Below are positions 1-10,506 of a stretch of DNA of 64,000 nucleotides, piece by piece. This DNA comes from an uncultured Pelagibacteraceae bacterium (GTDB lineage Bacteria > Pseudomonadota > Alphaproteobacteria > Pelagibacterales > Pelagibacteraceae). A model generated the notes under the pieces. That model was given only the letters and a program-made list of their open reading frames with translations. It did no database searches and had not been told where the DNA came from. Numbering within the stretch: position 1 is the stretch's first letter; each line of letters starts with the position of its first letter. A program made the translations under genes and the position numbers. Location: positions 1 through 64,000 of the forward strand of contig CACOXX010000002.1 in NCBI GenBank assembly GCA_902631265.1, in the 5' to 3' direction.

Positions 1-65
1 TTAGAATTACCCTTAAGTTTATTTCTAACTCTGAATTTTTTTCTCTGTAAAGTGCTTAATTTCAT
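1..65 (-). CDS. rplR: 50S ribosomal protein L18, N-terminal part (truncated by window edge)
   Basis: Reverse strand reads MKLSTLQRKKFRVRNKLKGNS...; lies directly after rplF with TAATG overlap, the expected spc-operon order. Confidence 0.85.
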   Translation of the reverse strand, partial: MKLSTLQRKKFRVRNKLKGNS

Positions 66-604
66 TATTTCTTTTTACCCTCTTTCCTTAAAATATATTG
101 ACCTTTTTCTTTAATTCCTTTTCCTTTATAAGGTTCGGGTGGTCTAAAAGATTTGATCTTTGATGCAATCATACCAACTTTTTGTTTATCAATTCCTGAT
201 ATTTTTATAGTTGTTTGTTTCTCAACTAAAATTTTTACATCCTCAGGAATATCAAAATTAATATCATGACTAAAACCTAGTTGAAGGTTCAATTGTTTTC
301 CTTTTAATGCTGCCCTGTAACCTACACCGCTTAGCTCAAGCACTTTTTCAAAACCCACACTAGTTCCTATAATTGCATTATTAATAAGACTTCTATTCAT
401 TCCCCATAATCTTTTAGTATCATCGTCTAGTTTCTTAGGTTTAATTGAAACATTTTTGCCATCATCGATTTTAAAATCAAACATTTCTAAATTAATTTTC
501 AACTTTTGTTTACCTAAAGGACCTTCTATATTTATATCTGATCCTGCTAAAGCGACTTTGACTTTATCTGGAATATTAATACTTATTTTACCAATTTTAG
601 ACAT
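65..604 (-). CDS. rplF: 50S ribosomal protein L6
   Basis: ORF protein MSKIGKISINIPDKVKV...; ends GKGIKEKGQYILRKEGKKK typical of L6. Confidence 0.97.
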   Translation of the reverse strand: MSKIGKISINIPDKVKVALAGSDINIEGPLGKQKLKINLEMFDFKIDDGKNVSIKPKKLDDDTKRLWGMNRSLINNAIIGTSVGFEKVLELSGVGYRAALKGKQLNLQLGFSHDINFDIPEDVKILVEKQTTIKISGIDKQKVGMIASKIKSFRPPEPYKGKGIKEKGQYILRKEGKKK

Positions 605-999
605 TAAAATACCTTACAAATTATTTCGCCACCAACTTTTTGTTTTCTTGCATCTATATCTGTCATGACACCTTTTGGTGTAGATATAATTGCAATTCCT
701 AGACCATTATTAATTTTTGGTAAGCTTTGTGCACTAGAAAAAACTCTTCTACCTGGTTTTGATACTCTTTCAATTACACTTATTACTGGAGAGCCTAAAT
801 TATACTTTAGATCAATAATTAAAACTTGTTTGTTTTCATTTTTATCAACATTAAACCCATTGATATATCCTTCGTTTTTTAAAACATCTGCAATCTTCAT
901 CTTAAAATTTGATGAAGGCATTTCTACTTTTTTATGATTTCTTAATTGCGAGTTTTTTATCCTCGCTAGCATATCTCCTATTGGATCTGTTAAACTCAT
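604..999 (-). CDS. rpsH: 30S ribosomal protein S8
   Basis: MSLTDPIGDMLARIKNSQ...; S8 signature, operon context. Confidence 0.97.
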   Translation of the reverse strand: MSLTDPIGDMLARIKNSQLRNHKKVEMPSSNFKMKIADVLKNEGYINGFNVDKNENKQVLIIDLKYNLGSPVISVIERVSKPGRRVFSSAQSLPKINNGLGIAIISTPKGVMTDIDARKQKVGGEIICKVF

Positions 1000-1012
1000 A
1001 TAATTCCCCTTT

Positions 1013-1318
1013 CTACCAACTTGATTTTATCATACCTGGAATTTTACCCTGCAGACCTAGTTGTCTAAGAGCTATTCTGGATATTCTTAATTTTCTGTAA
1101 ACACCATGAGGTCTACCTGTAATTTCACATCTATTTCTTACTCTGGTCTTCGCCGAATTTCTTGGTAATTTTGACAATTTTTGTTGAGCTTTAAACCTTT
1201 CCTCTAAAGGTAATTTTTTATTCATTATAATTAATTTTAGTTTTTTTCTTTTTGCATAGAATCTATCTGACAACTTTCTTCGTCTATTATTTTTATTTAT
1301 TGAACTGAGTTTTGCCAT
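1013..1318 (-). CDS. rpsN: 30S ribosomal protein S14
   Basis: [24 protein letters not shown]...PGMIKSSW, S14 (zinc-independent, 101 aa). Confidence 0.97.
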   Translation of the reverse strand: MAKLSSINKNNRRRKLSDRFYAKRKKLKLIIMNKKLPLEERFKAQQKLSKLPRNSAKTRVRNRCEITGRPHGVYRKLRISRIALRQLGLQGKIPGMIKSSW

Positions 1319-1872
1319 TAGTTGCTCCTTTCTTCTCTAAATGGAAAATTAAACTTCTTTAATAATTCTAAGCTATGTTCTTTCGAGTTTGATTTTATAA
1401 CTATTGTAATATCTAGACCTCTTATTTTATCTACCTTGTCAAAATTTACCTCAGGAAATATTATGTGCTCCTTTACACCAAAAGTGAAATTACCAAACTT
1501 ATCGAAACCTTTTGGGGAAAGTCCTCTAAAATCTTTTATTCTTGGAAGCGCAATGTTTACAAGTCTATCTATAAATTCATACATTTTATTTTTTCTTAAA
1601 GTAACTTTAAGTCCAGCTTTCGTATCTTTACGTGTTTTAAAATTTGAAATGGATTTTTTAAATTTCGTTGAAACTGGTTTTTGTCCTGCAATTTTAGCTA
1701 AATCTTCTTCGCAAGATTTAAATATTTTTGAATCGTTTCCATCTATTCCTAGACCCATATTTAAAACGACTTTTTCAAATTTAGGTGCCATATTAAGATT
1801 TTTAAAACCATATTTTTCTTTAAGCATGGTTTTAACCTCTTTATGATAAAGTGTTTTTAATCTTGGTATCAT
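1318..1872 (-). CDS. rplE: 50S ribosomal protein L5
   Basis: [11 protein letters not shown]..., [28 protein letters not shown]. Confidence 0.97.
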   Translation of the reverse strand: MIPRLKTLYHKEVKTMLKEKYGFKNLNMAPKFEKVVLNMGLGIDGNDSKIFKSCEEDLAKIAGQKPVSTKFKKSISNFKTRKDTKAGLKVTLRKNKMYEFIDRLVNIALPRIKDFRGLSPKGFDKFGNFTFGVKEHIIFPEVNFDKVDKIRGLDITIVIKSNSKEHSLELLKKFNFPFREERSN

Positions 1873-2111
1873 TTTTTAGCTACCTTTTTGTTTTCTTTTT
1901 TTTCATCTAATTTAAGATTTGATAAATGAACGAAATTTTCTTTGTCTACTATTCCACCTTTTCTTTCTTTTGTAGTTTTAAGATGTTTTTTTATCATGTT
2001 TATCCCTTTAATTTTTGCTCTATTTCTCTTTCTATCTAATTCTATAATCTCACCTGATTTATTTTTATCTCTTCCAACAAGCACTTTGACATTTGAGCCT
2101 TTTTTAATCAC
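1869..2111 (-). CDS. rplX: 50S ribosomal protein L24
   Basis: [26 protein letters not shown] motif. Confidence 0.95.
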   Translation of the reverse strand: MIKKGSNVKVLVGRDKNKSGEIIELDRKRNRAKIKGINMIKKHLKTTKERKGGIVDKENFVHLSNLKLDEKKENKKVAKK

Positions 2112-2480
2112 TTAAATTACCTCCGGAGCTAATGATATTATTTTCATTTGCCCTCTACTTCTTAATTCTCTCGTAACTGGTCCAAAAATTCTAGTACCAA
2201 TAGGTTCACCTTTATCATCTGTCAAAACAGCTGCATTATTGTCGAATCTAACTTTTGATCCATCGTCTCGGTGAATCCCTTTTTTTACTCTAACAACTAC
2301 AGCTTTATGAACTGAACCTTTTTTGACTTTGCCTTTAGGGATGGCTTCCTTTACAGCAACAACAATTGTGTCGCCAATACTTGCATATCTTCTTTTTGAC
2401 CCTCCAAGTACTTTTATACACTCAATTTTTTTGGCACCAGTATTATCTGCTACAAATAGTTCTGTTTGTACCTGTATCAT
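2112..2480 (-). CDS. rplN: 50S ribosomal protein L14
   Basis: [37 protein letters not shown]. Confidence 0.98.
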   Translation of the reverse strand: MIQVQTELFVADNTGAKKIECIKVLGGSKRRYASIGDTIVVAVKEAIPKGKVKKGSVHKAVVVRVKKGIHRDDGSKVRFDNNAAVLTDDKGEPIGTRIFGPVTRELRSRGQMKIISLAPEVI

Positions 2481-2713
2481 TTATTGTCTCCTAAAACTTC
2501 AAATTTTTTTGTTTTTGAGTAAGGTCTACATTCAATTATCTTCACCTTATCTCCATTTTTAAACTTATTATTTTCATCATGGGCACTGAATTTTTTTTTA
2601 ACTTTAATAACTTTTTTTAACGTGGGATGCTGAAATTTTCTTTCTACCATTACAGTTATGGTTTTATTTGGTTTGTCACTCACTACAATTCCACTTAATA
2701 TTTTTTTAGGCAC
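2477..2713 (-). CDS. rpsQ: 30S ribosomal protein S17
   Basis: S17 sequence; ORF track starts at a TTG (2728), but GTG at 2711-2713 ([14 protein letters not shown]) preceded by GGAAGG and overlapping the rpmC end fits the family start better. Confidence 0.93.
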   Translation of the reverse strand: MPKKILSGIVVSDKPNKTITVMVERKFQHPTLKKVIKVKKKFSAHDENNKFKNGDKVKIIECRPYSKTKKFEVLGDNK

Positions 2714-2897
2714 TTTTTTTCCTTCCAATTAGAGTTTTCATTCTTGAAATATCTTTTTTAGCTTGAGATATTTTAGACGGATTTGTAAGTTGTCCGTTTG
2801 TTTTTTGGAATCTCAAATTAAACAAATCTTTTTTAAGCTTATCTAAATTTTTCAACGCTTGATCCTTGGTAAATTTCTTTATTTCATTTTTCTTCAT
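2706..2897 (-). CDS. rpmC: 50S ribosomal protein L29
   Basis: [31 protein letters not shown]. Confidence 0.95.
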   Translation of the reverse strand: MKKNEIKKFTKDQALKNLDKLKKDLFNLRFQKTNGQLTNPSKISQAKKDISRMKTLIGRKKSA

Positions 2898-3307
2898 TAT
2901 GAGATCCTTCTTATAAACTTAGTTTTAATTGGTAGTTTTGCAGAAGCTTTATATAGCGCCTCTTTTGCTATTTGTTCGGATACTCCATCTACCTCAAATA
3001 AAATTCTTCCTGGTTTAACTCTACATGCCCAAAATTCCGGTGAACCTTTACCCTTTCCCATTCTAACTTCAGTTGGTTTTTTTGATACAGGTATATTTGG
3101 AAAAACCCTTGTCCAAACTCTACCTTGTCTTTTCATGTGTCTTGTTAAGGCGACTCTAGCTGCCTCTATTTGTTTTGAAATTACTCTATCTGGCTGCAAT
3201 GCTTTAAGTCCAAAGGAACCATAATTCATCTTATTGCATCTAGAAGCATTTCCGTGAATACGACCTTTATGAGCTTTTCTAAATTTTGTTCTAGTTGGTT
3301 GTAGCAT
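2897..3307 (-). CDS. rplP: 50S ribosomal protein L16
   Basis: [19 protein letters not shown]...[23 protein letters not shown]. Confidence 0.98.
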   Translation of the reverse strand: MLQPTRTKFRKAHKGRIHGNASRCNKMNYGSFGLKALQPDRVISKQIEAARVALTRHMKRQGRVWTRVFPNIPVSKKPTEVRMGKGKGSPEFWACRVKPGRILFEVDGVSEQIAKEALYKASAKLPIKTKFIRRIS

Positions 3308-3309
3308 AG

Positions 3310-3969
3310 TTATCTCTTGTTTGTTTCCTGACTAAATTCTTTCGTAAAAATTTCACCTTTATATATCCAAACTTTAATACCAATAATTCCATACGTGGTT
3401 AAAGCTTCCGCTTCTGCATAATCTATGTCCGCTCTTAGAGTGTGGGAAGGAATACTTCCGTCTCTTAGCCATTCTGTCCTCGCAATTTCGTTTCCACCTA
3501 ATCTGCCACTTACAGACACTTTTATACCCTTTGCTCCTAATCTTAATGCAGACTGCATAGCTCTCTTCATAGCTCTTCTATATGAAATTCTTTTAACCAG
3601 CTGTTGGGATATATTTTCAGCAACTAAATAACTGTTTGTCTCTGGTTTTTTTACTTCTTTAATATTAAGGTTCACTTCATTTGTAGTTAGTCTAGATAGT
3701 TTTTCTTTGATCTTTTCAATATCACTTCCCTTTTTACCGATTACAAAACCAGGTCTTGAAGTATAAATTGTTACAAAACATTTTTTTGAAGTCCTTTCTA
3801 TCATTACTTTTGAAACCCCAGAGTTAATGACGTTTTTTTTGATATATTCTCTTATTTTAAAGTCTTCGATTAGAAATTTACCGAAATCCTTTTTTTTAGC
3901 ATACCAAACTGAATCCCATCCTCTATTAACTCCAAGTCTTAAACCTACAGGATTAACCTTTTGTCCCAT
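3310..3969 (-). CDS. rpsC: 30S ribosomal protein S3
   Basis: [20 protein letters not shown]...[13 protein letters not shown]. Confidence 0.98.
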   Translation of the reverse strand: MGQKVNPVGLRLGVNRGWDSVWYAKKKDFGKFLIEDFKIREYIKKNVINSGVSKVMIERTSKKCFVTIYTSRPGFVIGKKGSDIEKIKEKLSRLTTNEVNLNIKEVKKPETNSYLVAENISQQLVKRISYRRAMKRAMQSALRLGAKGIKVSVSGRLGGNEIARTEWLRDGSIPSHTLRADIDYAEAEALTTYGIIGIKVWIYKGEIFTKEFSQETNKR

Positions 3970-4348
3970 CTTTAACCTCTTTAGTTTGTAATTTTTCCGA
4001 TAATATAATAGTTAAATTTGAATATGGTTTTAAGATTGGAGCTGCTCTTCCTTTTGCTCTAGGTCTAAATCTTTTCATAGTGATTTGTTTACCGCAGTAA
4101 GCTTCTTTAACAAAAAGTTTATCAATATCATATTGAAAATTGTTTTCTGCATTAGCAATAGCTGAAGATAAAGTTTTTTTGATATCCTTACAAATTCTTT
4201 TATTCGAAAAATCAAGATCTCTGATCGCTAAATCAACTTTTTTTCCAACAATACCTTTTAAAATTGGATTAAGTTTTCTAGTACTAGATCTAATATTTTT
4301 ATTTACTGACCTTACTAAATTTGTTTCTTTTTTATCTTTTTTGCTCAT
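3953..4348 (-). CDS. rplV: 50S ribosomal protein L22
   Basis: C-terminal [23 protein letters not shown]. Confidence 0.95.
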   Translation of the reverse strand: MSKKDKKETNLVRSVNKNIRSSTRKLNPILKGIVGKKVDLAIRDLDFSNKRICKDIKKTLSSAIANAENNFQYDIDKLFVKEAYCGKQITMKRFRPRAKGRAAPILKPYSNLTIILSEKLQTKEVKDGTKG

Positions 4349-4350
4349 TT

Positions 4351-4656
4351 TTATTTCTTCTCTTCAGTTTTAGATTCTTCAGCCTTGGCCTTTTTATCAG
4401 CTGGAGTATGACCAAAAAATTGTCTTGTCGGTGCAAATTCTCCAAATTTATGGCCAACCATATCTTCAGATACAGTAAGTGGAATAAACTTTTTACCATT
4501 ATAAATTAAAAAACTTAAACCAACAAAATCTGGAATTATCGTTGATTTTCTTGACCAAGTTTTAATAGGCTTTTTACCAGACTCATTTTTTTGTTTTTCA
4601 GCCTTTTTAATTAAGCTTTCTTCAACAAATGGACCTTTCCAAACTGATCTAGTCAT
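4351..4656 (-). CDS. rpsS: 30S ribosomal protein S19
   Basis: [15 protein letters not shown]...[12 protein letters not shown]...[18 protein letters not shown]. Confidence 0.98.
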   Translation of the reverse strand: MTRSVWKGPFVEESLIKKAEKQKNESGKKPIKTWSRKSTIIPDFVGLSFLIYNGKKFIPLTVSEDMVGHKFGEFAPTRQFFGHTPADKKAKAEESKTEEKK

Positions 4657-4657
4657 T

Positions 4658-5491
4658 TTAACCTTTTTTTTTCTTTCTTCTTCGAATTATAAATTTATCT
4701 GTTCTTTTATTATCTCTTGTTTTCAAACCTTTTGCAGATTGACCTTTTCTAGAGACAGGATGTCTACCACCTGCAGATTTACCTTCACCACCACCATGAG
4801 GGTGATCAACTGGGTTCATAACGACACCTCTTGTGTGGGGTCTTCTACCAAGCCATCTTGATCTACCAGCTTTACCAATCTTAATATTTTTTTGATCAGG
4901 GTTTGAAAGAACTCCAATAGTAGCCATTGCTCTAGAGTCAATTCTTCTAACCTCTCCTGATGCCATCTTAATAATTGAATAACTCCCATCATTACCTGAA
5001 ATAGAAACAGACGTTCCTGCTGATCTCGCAATTTTTCCGCCACCACCAGGATTGATTTCTACATTATGTATATCAATACCAACAGGTATTTCAGATAATG
5101 GTAAGCAATTTCCTACTTTGATTTCAGAATTTGGTCCATTTGAGATTTTATCACCAACCTTAATTTCTTGGGGCGCTAAATAGTAATATCTCTCACCATC
5201 AGGAAATTTAACTAACATTATGTGACATGATCTGTTAGGATCATATTCAATTCTTTCTACCTCAGCTTTTTCACCAAATTTTTTTCTATAAAAATCAACG
5301 TTTCTATATTTTTGCTTATGTCCGCCACCAACATTTCTAGCTGTTATTCTTCCAAGATTGTTTCTTCCGCTTGATGAATTTTTTACTGATGTAAGAGGCT
5401 TAAATGGTTTGCCTTTCCAAAGATTTTTTCTATCAACAAGAATAGTTCCTCTTACAGATTTAGTATACGGTTTGAATGTTTTTAATGCCAT
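4658..5491 (-). CDS. rplB: 50S ribosomal protein L2
   Basis: [15 protein letters not shown]...[26 protein letters not shown]. Confidence 0.98.
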   Translation of the reverse strand: MALKTFKPYTKSVRGTILVDRKNLWKGKPFKPLTSVKNSSSGRNNLGRITARNVGGGHKQKYRNVDFYRKKFGEKAEVERIEYDPNRSCHIMLVKFPDGERYYYLAPQEIKVGDKISNGPNSEIKVGNCLPLSEIPVGIDIHNVEINPGGGGKIARSAGTSVSISGNDGSYSIIKMASGEVRRIDSRAMATIGVLSNPDQKNIKIGKAGRSRWLGRRPHTRGVVMNPVDHPHGGGEGKSAGGRHPVSRKGQSAKGLKTRDNKRTDKFIIRRRKKKKG

Positions 5492-5492
5492 T

Positions 5493-5786
5493 TTATATTC
5501 CTGTTGTTAGATCAATAGATTGACCTTTTTTTAATGTAATCACTGCTTTTTTGTAACCTTTTACTCTACTGTTTCTGCCTCTGGTAAATTTCAAAATAGA
5601 TTTTTTGTTAATAATATTAACTTTTACTACGTTCACTTTAAATAATTTTTCAATATTTTTCTTTAAAGTTTTTTTGTTAGCGTCATCCCTTACTTTAAAA
5701 ACAACTTTATTTTGAGAAGACATATTTGATGACTTTTCAGTTATAACAGGTGATATTATTGTGTCGTATAAATTTACTTTGCTCAT
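5493..5786 (-). CDS. rplW: 50S ribosomal protein L23
   Basis: YDTIISPVITEKSSNMSSQNKVVFKV. Confidence 0.96.
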   Translation of the reverse strand: MSKVNLYDTIISPVITEKSSNMSSQNKVVFKVRDDANKKTLKKNIEKLFKVNVVKVNIINKKSILKFTRGRNSRVKGYKKAVITLKKGQSIDLTTGI

Positions 5787-6409
5787 TAATTGTACCTTTT
5801 TTCTAATTCTTTTACCGATGTTTCTGTGAAAATAATTTTTTTGAATTTCAATATATCGTATGCACTAAAATGACCTATATCTGTACATTTTACGTTAGGA
5901 ATATTTTTTGTAGCCCTAAATATTTTATCTTTGGAATTTTTATCTAAAATCAAAATTGAGTTCTTAGCATCAAACTTTTTCAAAATTTTGTCCATTTCTT
6001 TTGTTTTTTTTATTTCTTTAGAAAAGTCATCAAAAACAATTACCTCTTTGAGTTTTAATTTTTTTGATAAAATAGAGCTAATGCTCTGTCTTTTTTCATT
6101 TTTGTTTAATTTTCTAGTTTTATAATTATTTCTTCCTTTTGGACCATGAGCTATACCACCACCTACAAAAATTGGAGCTTTTCTACTTGCGTGTCTTGCA
6201 TTACCTGTTCCTTTTTGTGCGTAGATTTTTGAAGTAGATCCAATAATTTCATTCTTTTGTTTTGTTTTGGAGCTCCTTCCTTTGTAATTAGCGTTAGTCT
6301 TATAAATAACGGAGCTAATTAATTTCTCATTGATTTTTGAAGAAAAAATTGAATCTTTAACTTCAACTGAGCTTTTTTTTCCTTCAAGATTTATTTTTTC
6401 AATTTTCAT
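5786..6409 (-). CDS. rplD: 50S ribosomal protein L4
   Basis: KIYAQKGTGNARHASRKAPIFVGGGIAHGPKGR. Confidence 0.96.
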   Translation of the reverse strand: MKIEKINLEGKKSSVEVKDSIFSSKINEKLISSVIYKTNANYKGRSSKTKQKNEIIGSTSKIYAQKGTGNARHASRKAPIFVGGGIAHGPKGRNNYKTRKLNKNEKRQSISSILSKKLKLKEVIVFDDFSKEIKKTKEMDKILKKFDAKNSILILDKNSKDKIFRATKNIPNVKCTDIGHFSAYDILKFKKIIFTETSVKELEKRYN

Positions 6410-7123
6410 TTATTTTTTCTTCTTTTCTGGAACTTTTTTTAATTTTTCCATTTTCTCAATTTTTTCTGACATTGTAAGTTTTCTAATATTCTTAACTGAT
6501 TGTTTAACTAGAACTTCAGTATTTTTTGAACCAGGAATTGATCCTTTTAAATAGATAATATCATTTTCTAAATCAGTTTTGATAATTTCAATATTTTGTT
6601 TAGTTCTCATTTTACTTCCCATATGGCCTGCCATTTTCTTTCCTTTAAAAACTTTACCTGGATCTTGGTTTTGACCAGTTGAACCATGCGCTCTATGTGA
6701 AATTGAAACGCCATGTGATGCTCTTAGACCTCCAAAATTATGTCTTTTCATTGCTCCAGCAAATCCTTTACCAATTGTTTTTGAACGAACATCAACAAAT
6801 TTTGCATCTTTAAAAATCTCTATTCCAAGTTCGTTACCTTCTTTGTAACTATCCAAATTAGATACCCTAAATTCTTTTAAAACTTTTTTAGGTTCAGTAT
6901 TTTTTTTAGAGAAAAAACCTTTCATTTGTTTTGAGAGTTTTGAATTTTTTATTTTTCCAAAACCAACTTGAACAGCATTGTAACCTCTTTGATCTTTTGA
7001 AATTAGTTGAATTATTCTTCCTTTATCAATTTTTACAGCTGTAACAGGCACCGACTGGCCAGATTTATAAAATTCTCTCGTCATACCAATTTTCTTTCCG
7101 ATAAGTCCAATTTCTTGAATCAT
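6410..7123 (-). CDS. rplC: 50S ribosomal protein L3
   Basis: [14 protein letters not shown]...[50 protein letters not shown]. Confidence 0.97.
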   Translation of the reverse strand: MIQEIGLIGKKIGMTREFYKSGQSVPVTAVKIDKGRIIQLISKDQRGYNAVQVGFGKIKNSKLSKQMKGFFSKKNTEPKKVLKEFRVSNLDSYKEGNELGIEIFKDAKFVDVRSKTIGKGFAGAMKRHNFGGLRASHGVSISHRAHGSTGQNQDPGKVFKGKKMAGHMGSKMRTKQNIEIIKTDLENDIIYLKGSIPGSKNTEVLVKQSVKNIRKLTMSEKIEKMEKLKKVPEKKKK

Positions 7124-7428
7124 ATTTTAATCTCCACATCTACACCTGAAGCTAAGTCGAGTTTCATCAAAGCTTCAACAGTTTGTGGTGTTGGTTCTAT
7201 AATATCTATTAGTCTTTTATGAGTTCTTGTTTCAAATTGCTCCCTACTTTTTTTATCAATGTGAGGAGATCTTAAAACAGTATATCTTTCTATTTTTGTT
7301 GGTAAAGGGATAGGTCCTTTTATGTTTGCACCAGTTCTTTTTACTGTGTTGACTATCTCTTCAGTTGATTGATCTAAAACTTTATTGTCGTATGCTCTTA
7401 ATTTAATTCTAATATTTTGTTTATCCAT
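7120..7428 (-). CDS. rpsJ: 30S ribosomal protein S10
   Basis: [21 protein letters not shown]...; ORF track start at 7464 is upstream of the conserved start; overlaps fusA stop by 8 nt. Confidence 0.96.
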   Translation of the reverse strand: MDKQNIRIKLRAYDNKVLDQSTEEIVNTVKRTGANIKGPIPLPTKIERYTVLRSPHIDKKSREQFETRTHKRLIDIIEPTPQTVEALMKLDLASGVDVEIKI

Positions 7429-9505
7429 TTGAACCTGTCTTTTTTGTAACTTCATCTTGAACATTTTGTGGAACTTTATCGTAATGGTCGAAGAACATTG
7501 AGTATTGTGCTCTTCCTTGAGACATAGATCTTAGTGCATTTATATATCCAAACATATTTGCCAATGGAACCATAGCTGTGATTACTGTAGCATTACCTCT
7601 CTGCTCCTGAGTGTTTATCTGTCCTCTTCTACTGTTAAGATCACCTATCACATCACCCATGTAATCCTCAGGTGTTACTACTTCCACTCTCATAATTGGT
7701 TCAAGTAATTTTAAAGTTGCTCTGTTACAAGCTTCTTTAAAACATTGTCTTGAAGCCAATTCAAAAGCTAAAACGCTTGAATCGACATCGTGGTGTAATC
7801 CATCTAGAATTGTTACTTTGTAATCAATAATTGGAAATCCAGCTAATATTCCGCTGTCGGAGACACTTTCAATACCTTTTTCAACACCTGGTATAAATTC
7901 TTTTGGAATAGCTCCACCTTTAATTTTACTTTCTACTTCTCTTCCTTTGCCAGGTTCTAAAGGTTCAATTGAAAGTTTTACTCTAGCAAATTGACCAGCA
8001 CCACCACTTTGTTTTTTGTGTGTATAATCAAATTCTGACTGTTTAAGTATTGTTTCCCTATATGCTACTTGAGGAGCACCAACATTTGCCTCTACTTTAA
8101 ATTCTCTCTTCATTCTATCAACAATTATATCTAAATGGAGTTCTCCCATTCCTTTAATAATTGTTTGCCCAGACTCTTCATCAGAAGTAACTCTGAAAGA
8201 TGGATCCTCTTTTGCTAATCTACCTAAAGCCTCTCCCATTTTTTCTTGGTCGCCTTTAGTTTTAGGTTCAACAGCAATTTCAATAACTGGATCTGGAAAT
8301 TCCATAGGCTCTAACAACACTGGATTTTCCTCGTTTGCTAAAGTATGTCCAGTAATAGTATATTTTAAGCCAGCTAGAGCAACAATATCACCAGCATTAG
8401 CTTCTTTTATATCTTCTCTTGAGTTTGCGTGCATTAAAAGCATTCGTCCTACTCTTTCTTCTTTATCTTTTGACGTGTTGTAAATTCCAGTACCTGATTT
8501 AACTGTTCCTGAGTAAATTCTAATAAATGTCAAAGATCCAACAAACGGGTCGTTTGCTACTTTAAAAGCAAGTGCTGAAAAAGGAGCACTATCTTCAAAT
8601 TTCATTTCAACAACATCTTCTGATCCAGGTTTTGTTCCTTTGATTAAGCCAATATCTTCTGGGCTTGGTAAATAGTCAACTACAGCATCCAACAGTGGTT
8701 GGACACCTTTATTTTTAAATGCCGATCCAGTTAGTACTGGAACAAAATCAAAATTTAAACAGCCTTTTCTTACACATCTAATTAAGTCTTCATTTTTAAT
8801 TTGATCACCGTTTAAATAACTTTCCATTAATTTCTCATCTTGTTCAACAGCTGACTCAACAAGTTCTTGTCTGTATTTTTCACAAATTTCTTTTAAATCT
8901 TCTGGAATTTCTTTTTCTTCCCAAGCGGCTCCTAAATCTTCATTTTTCCATACAATGGCTTTCATTTTTACTAGATCAACAACACCTTGTAATGATGATT
9001 CAATTCCAATCGGAATTTGCATGACCATAGGTTTGGCACCCAGTCTATCTTTAATCATATCTACACATCTAAAGAAATCAGCACCTGTTCTGTCTAATTT
9101 ATTTACAAAACATATTCTTGGAACTTTATATTTGTCAGCTTGTCTCCATACTGTTTCAGACTGAGGCTCTACTCCAGCTACACCATCGAAAACAGCTACA
9201 GCTCCATCTAATACTTTTAATGATCTTTCTACTTCAATTGTAAAATCAACGTGTCCTGGCGTATCGATAATATTAATTCTATGATCTCTCCAAAAACATG
9301 TTGTAGCAGCTGAGGTAATCGTAATACCTCTTTCTTGTTCTTGTTCCATCCAGTCCATTGTAGCCGCGCCATCATGAACTTCTCCAATCTTATGACTCTT
9401 ACCAGTATAATAAAGAATTCTTTCAGTTGTAGTTGTTTTACCAGCATCAATGTGAGCCATGATACCGATGTTTCTATACATATTTAATTTATGAGTTCTG
9501 GGCAT
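7421..9505 (-). CDS. fusA: Elongation factor G
   Basis: [23 protein letters not shown]...; 694 aa full-length EF-G. Confidence 0.98.
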   Translation of the reverse strand: MPRTHKLNMYRNIGIMAHIDAGKTTTTERILYYTGKSHKIGEVHDGAATMDWMEQEQERGITITSAATTCFWRDHRINIIDTPGHVDFTIEVERSLKVLDGAVAVFDGVAGVEPQSETVWRQADKYKVPRICFVNKLDRTGADFFRCVDMIKDRLGAKPMVMQIPIGIESSLQGVVDLVKMKAIVWKNEDLGAAWEEKEIPEDLKEICEKYRQELVESAVEQDEKLMESYLNGDQIKNEDLIRCVRKGCLNFDFVPVLTGSAFKNKGVQPLLDAVVDYLPSPEDIGLIKGTKPGSEDVVEMKFEDSAPFSALAFKVANDPFVGSLTFIRIYSGTVKSGTGIYNTSKDKEERVGRMLLMHANSREDIKEANAGDIVALAGLKYTITGHTLANEENPVLLEPMEFPDPVIEIAVEPKTKGDQEKMGEALGRLAKEDPSFRVTSDEESGQTIIKGMGELHLDIIVDRMKREFKVEANVGAPQVAYRETILKQSEFDYTHKKQSGGAGQFARVKLSIEPLEPGKGREVESKIKGGAIPKEFIPGVEKGIESVSDSGILAGFPIIDYKVTILDGLHHDVDSSVLAFELASRQCFKEACNRATLKLLEPIMRVEVVTPEDYMGDVIGDLNSRRGQINTQEQRGNATVITAMVPLANMFGYINALRSMSQGRAQYSMFFDHYDKVPQNVQDEVTKKTGSNG

Positions 9506-9511
9506 ATTTTA

Positions 9512-9982
9512 TTACCATCTAAAATGAGCAAAGGCTTTATTTGACTCTGCCATTTTATGTGTATCCTCTTTCTTTTTAATTGCTGAACCTCTGTTTTGAT
9601 AAGCATCAAAAATTTCATTAAAAATTTTATCAGACATTTTTTTATCTTTTCTTTTTCTTGAGGCATCTATTAACCATCTTATTGCGAGTGCTTGCGATCT
9701 TTTTGCTTTTACTTCTACGGGAACTTGGTAGGTAGCTCCACCAACTCTTCTAGATCTTACCTCTACAGTTGGTTTAATATTGCTTATTGCTTGGTTAAAA
9801 ACTGTGATTGGCTCATCTTTCGATTTAGATTTAATTTTGTCTATTGCATCATAAACAATTTTTTCAGCTATTGTTTTTTTTCCGTCATACATTAGTGAAT
9901 TTATTAGTTTTGGAATAATTACTGATTTGTATTTTGGATCAACAACATTGAGTTTTTTAGGAGCACTTTTTTTTCTAGACAT
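9512..9982 (-). CDS. rpsG: 30S ribosomal protein S7
   Basis: [30 protein letters not shown]...[14 protein letters not shown]. Confidence 0.98.
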   Translation of the reverse strand: MSRKKSAPKKLNVVDPKYKSVIIPKLINSLMYDGKKTIAEKIVYDAIDKIKSKSKDEPITVFNQAISNIKPTVEVRSRRVGGATYQVPVEVKAKRSQALAIRWLIDASRKRKDKKMSDKIFNEIFDAYQNRGSAIKKKEDTHKMAESNKAFAHFRW

Positions 9983-9984
9983 TT

Positions 9985-10356
9985 TTACTTACCTTTTTTT
10001 GCTCCGTATTTAGATCTTTGTTGTTTTCTTCCCGTCACACCTTGAGTGTCTAGATTACCTCTTAAGATATGATATCGAACTCCTGGCAAGTCTTTTACTC
10101 TGCCACCTCTTATCAAAACAACTGAGTGTTCTTGAAGATTATGACCTTCACCAGGAATATAGGAAGTTACTTCGTGACCGTTTGAAAGTCTTACCCTTGC
10201 AACTTTTCTCAAAGCTGAGTTTGGTTTTTTTGGTGTGGTTGTATAAACTTTTACACAGACACCTCTCTTCTGTGGAGATTTCTCTAAAGCAGGGACTCTA
10301 TCCCTTGCCTTAGGCTTAATTCTTTTTTTTCTTAACAATTGGTTAATTGTTGGCAT
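9985..10356 (-). CDS. rpsL: 30S ribosomal protein S12
   Basis: [12 protein letters not shown]...[35 protein letters not shown]; start trimmed from ORF track (10434) to the conserved MPTINQ. Confidence 0.98.
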   Translation of the reverse strand: MPTINQLLRKKRIKPKARDRVPALEKSPQKRGVCVKVYTTTPKKPNSALRKVARVRLSNGHEVTSYIPGEGHNLQEHSVVLIRGGRVKDLPGVRYHILRGNLDTQGVTGRKQQRSKYGAKKGK

Positions 10357-10407
10357 AATAGTTATATTTTGGAAGAAATACTCTAGTGACCTGTGTATGG
10401 TAGCGTT

Positions 10408-10426
10408 TAGTGCTACAAGGGCACTA
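10408..10426 (-). promoter_or_regulatory. Small perfect inverted repeat in the rpsL (str operon) leader
   Basis: TAGTGC-N7-GCACTA (6-bp stem, 7-nt loop), between the predicted promoter and rpsL start. Confidence 0.4.
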
Positions 10427-10449
10427 CATTCCAACCAAAATTCTTGGTG

Positions 10450-10477
10450 AAAATACTATAGATTCGTGATTTGTCAA
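10450..10477 (-). promoter_or_regulatory. Candidate sigma70-type promoter for rpsL-rpsG-fusA
   Basis: Minus strand TTGACA (10472-10477) - 16 bp - TATTTT (10450-10455). Confidence 0.5.
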
Positions 10478-10506
10478 ACTAAAACGAGAAATTCAATGAT
10501 AAATTA

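Noticed and set aside
456-3224. Plus-strand ORFs of 60-174 aa opposite the ribosomal protein genes (e.g. 1322..1846, 2859..3224)
   Set aside because: Shadow ORFs antisense to highly conserved ribosomal genes; no family resemblance, biased composition expected from the reverse complement of AT-rich coding sequence
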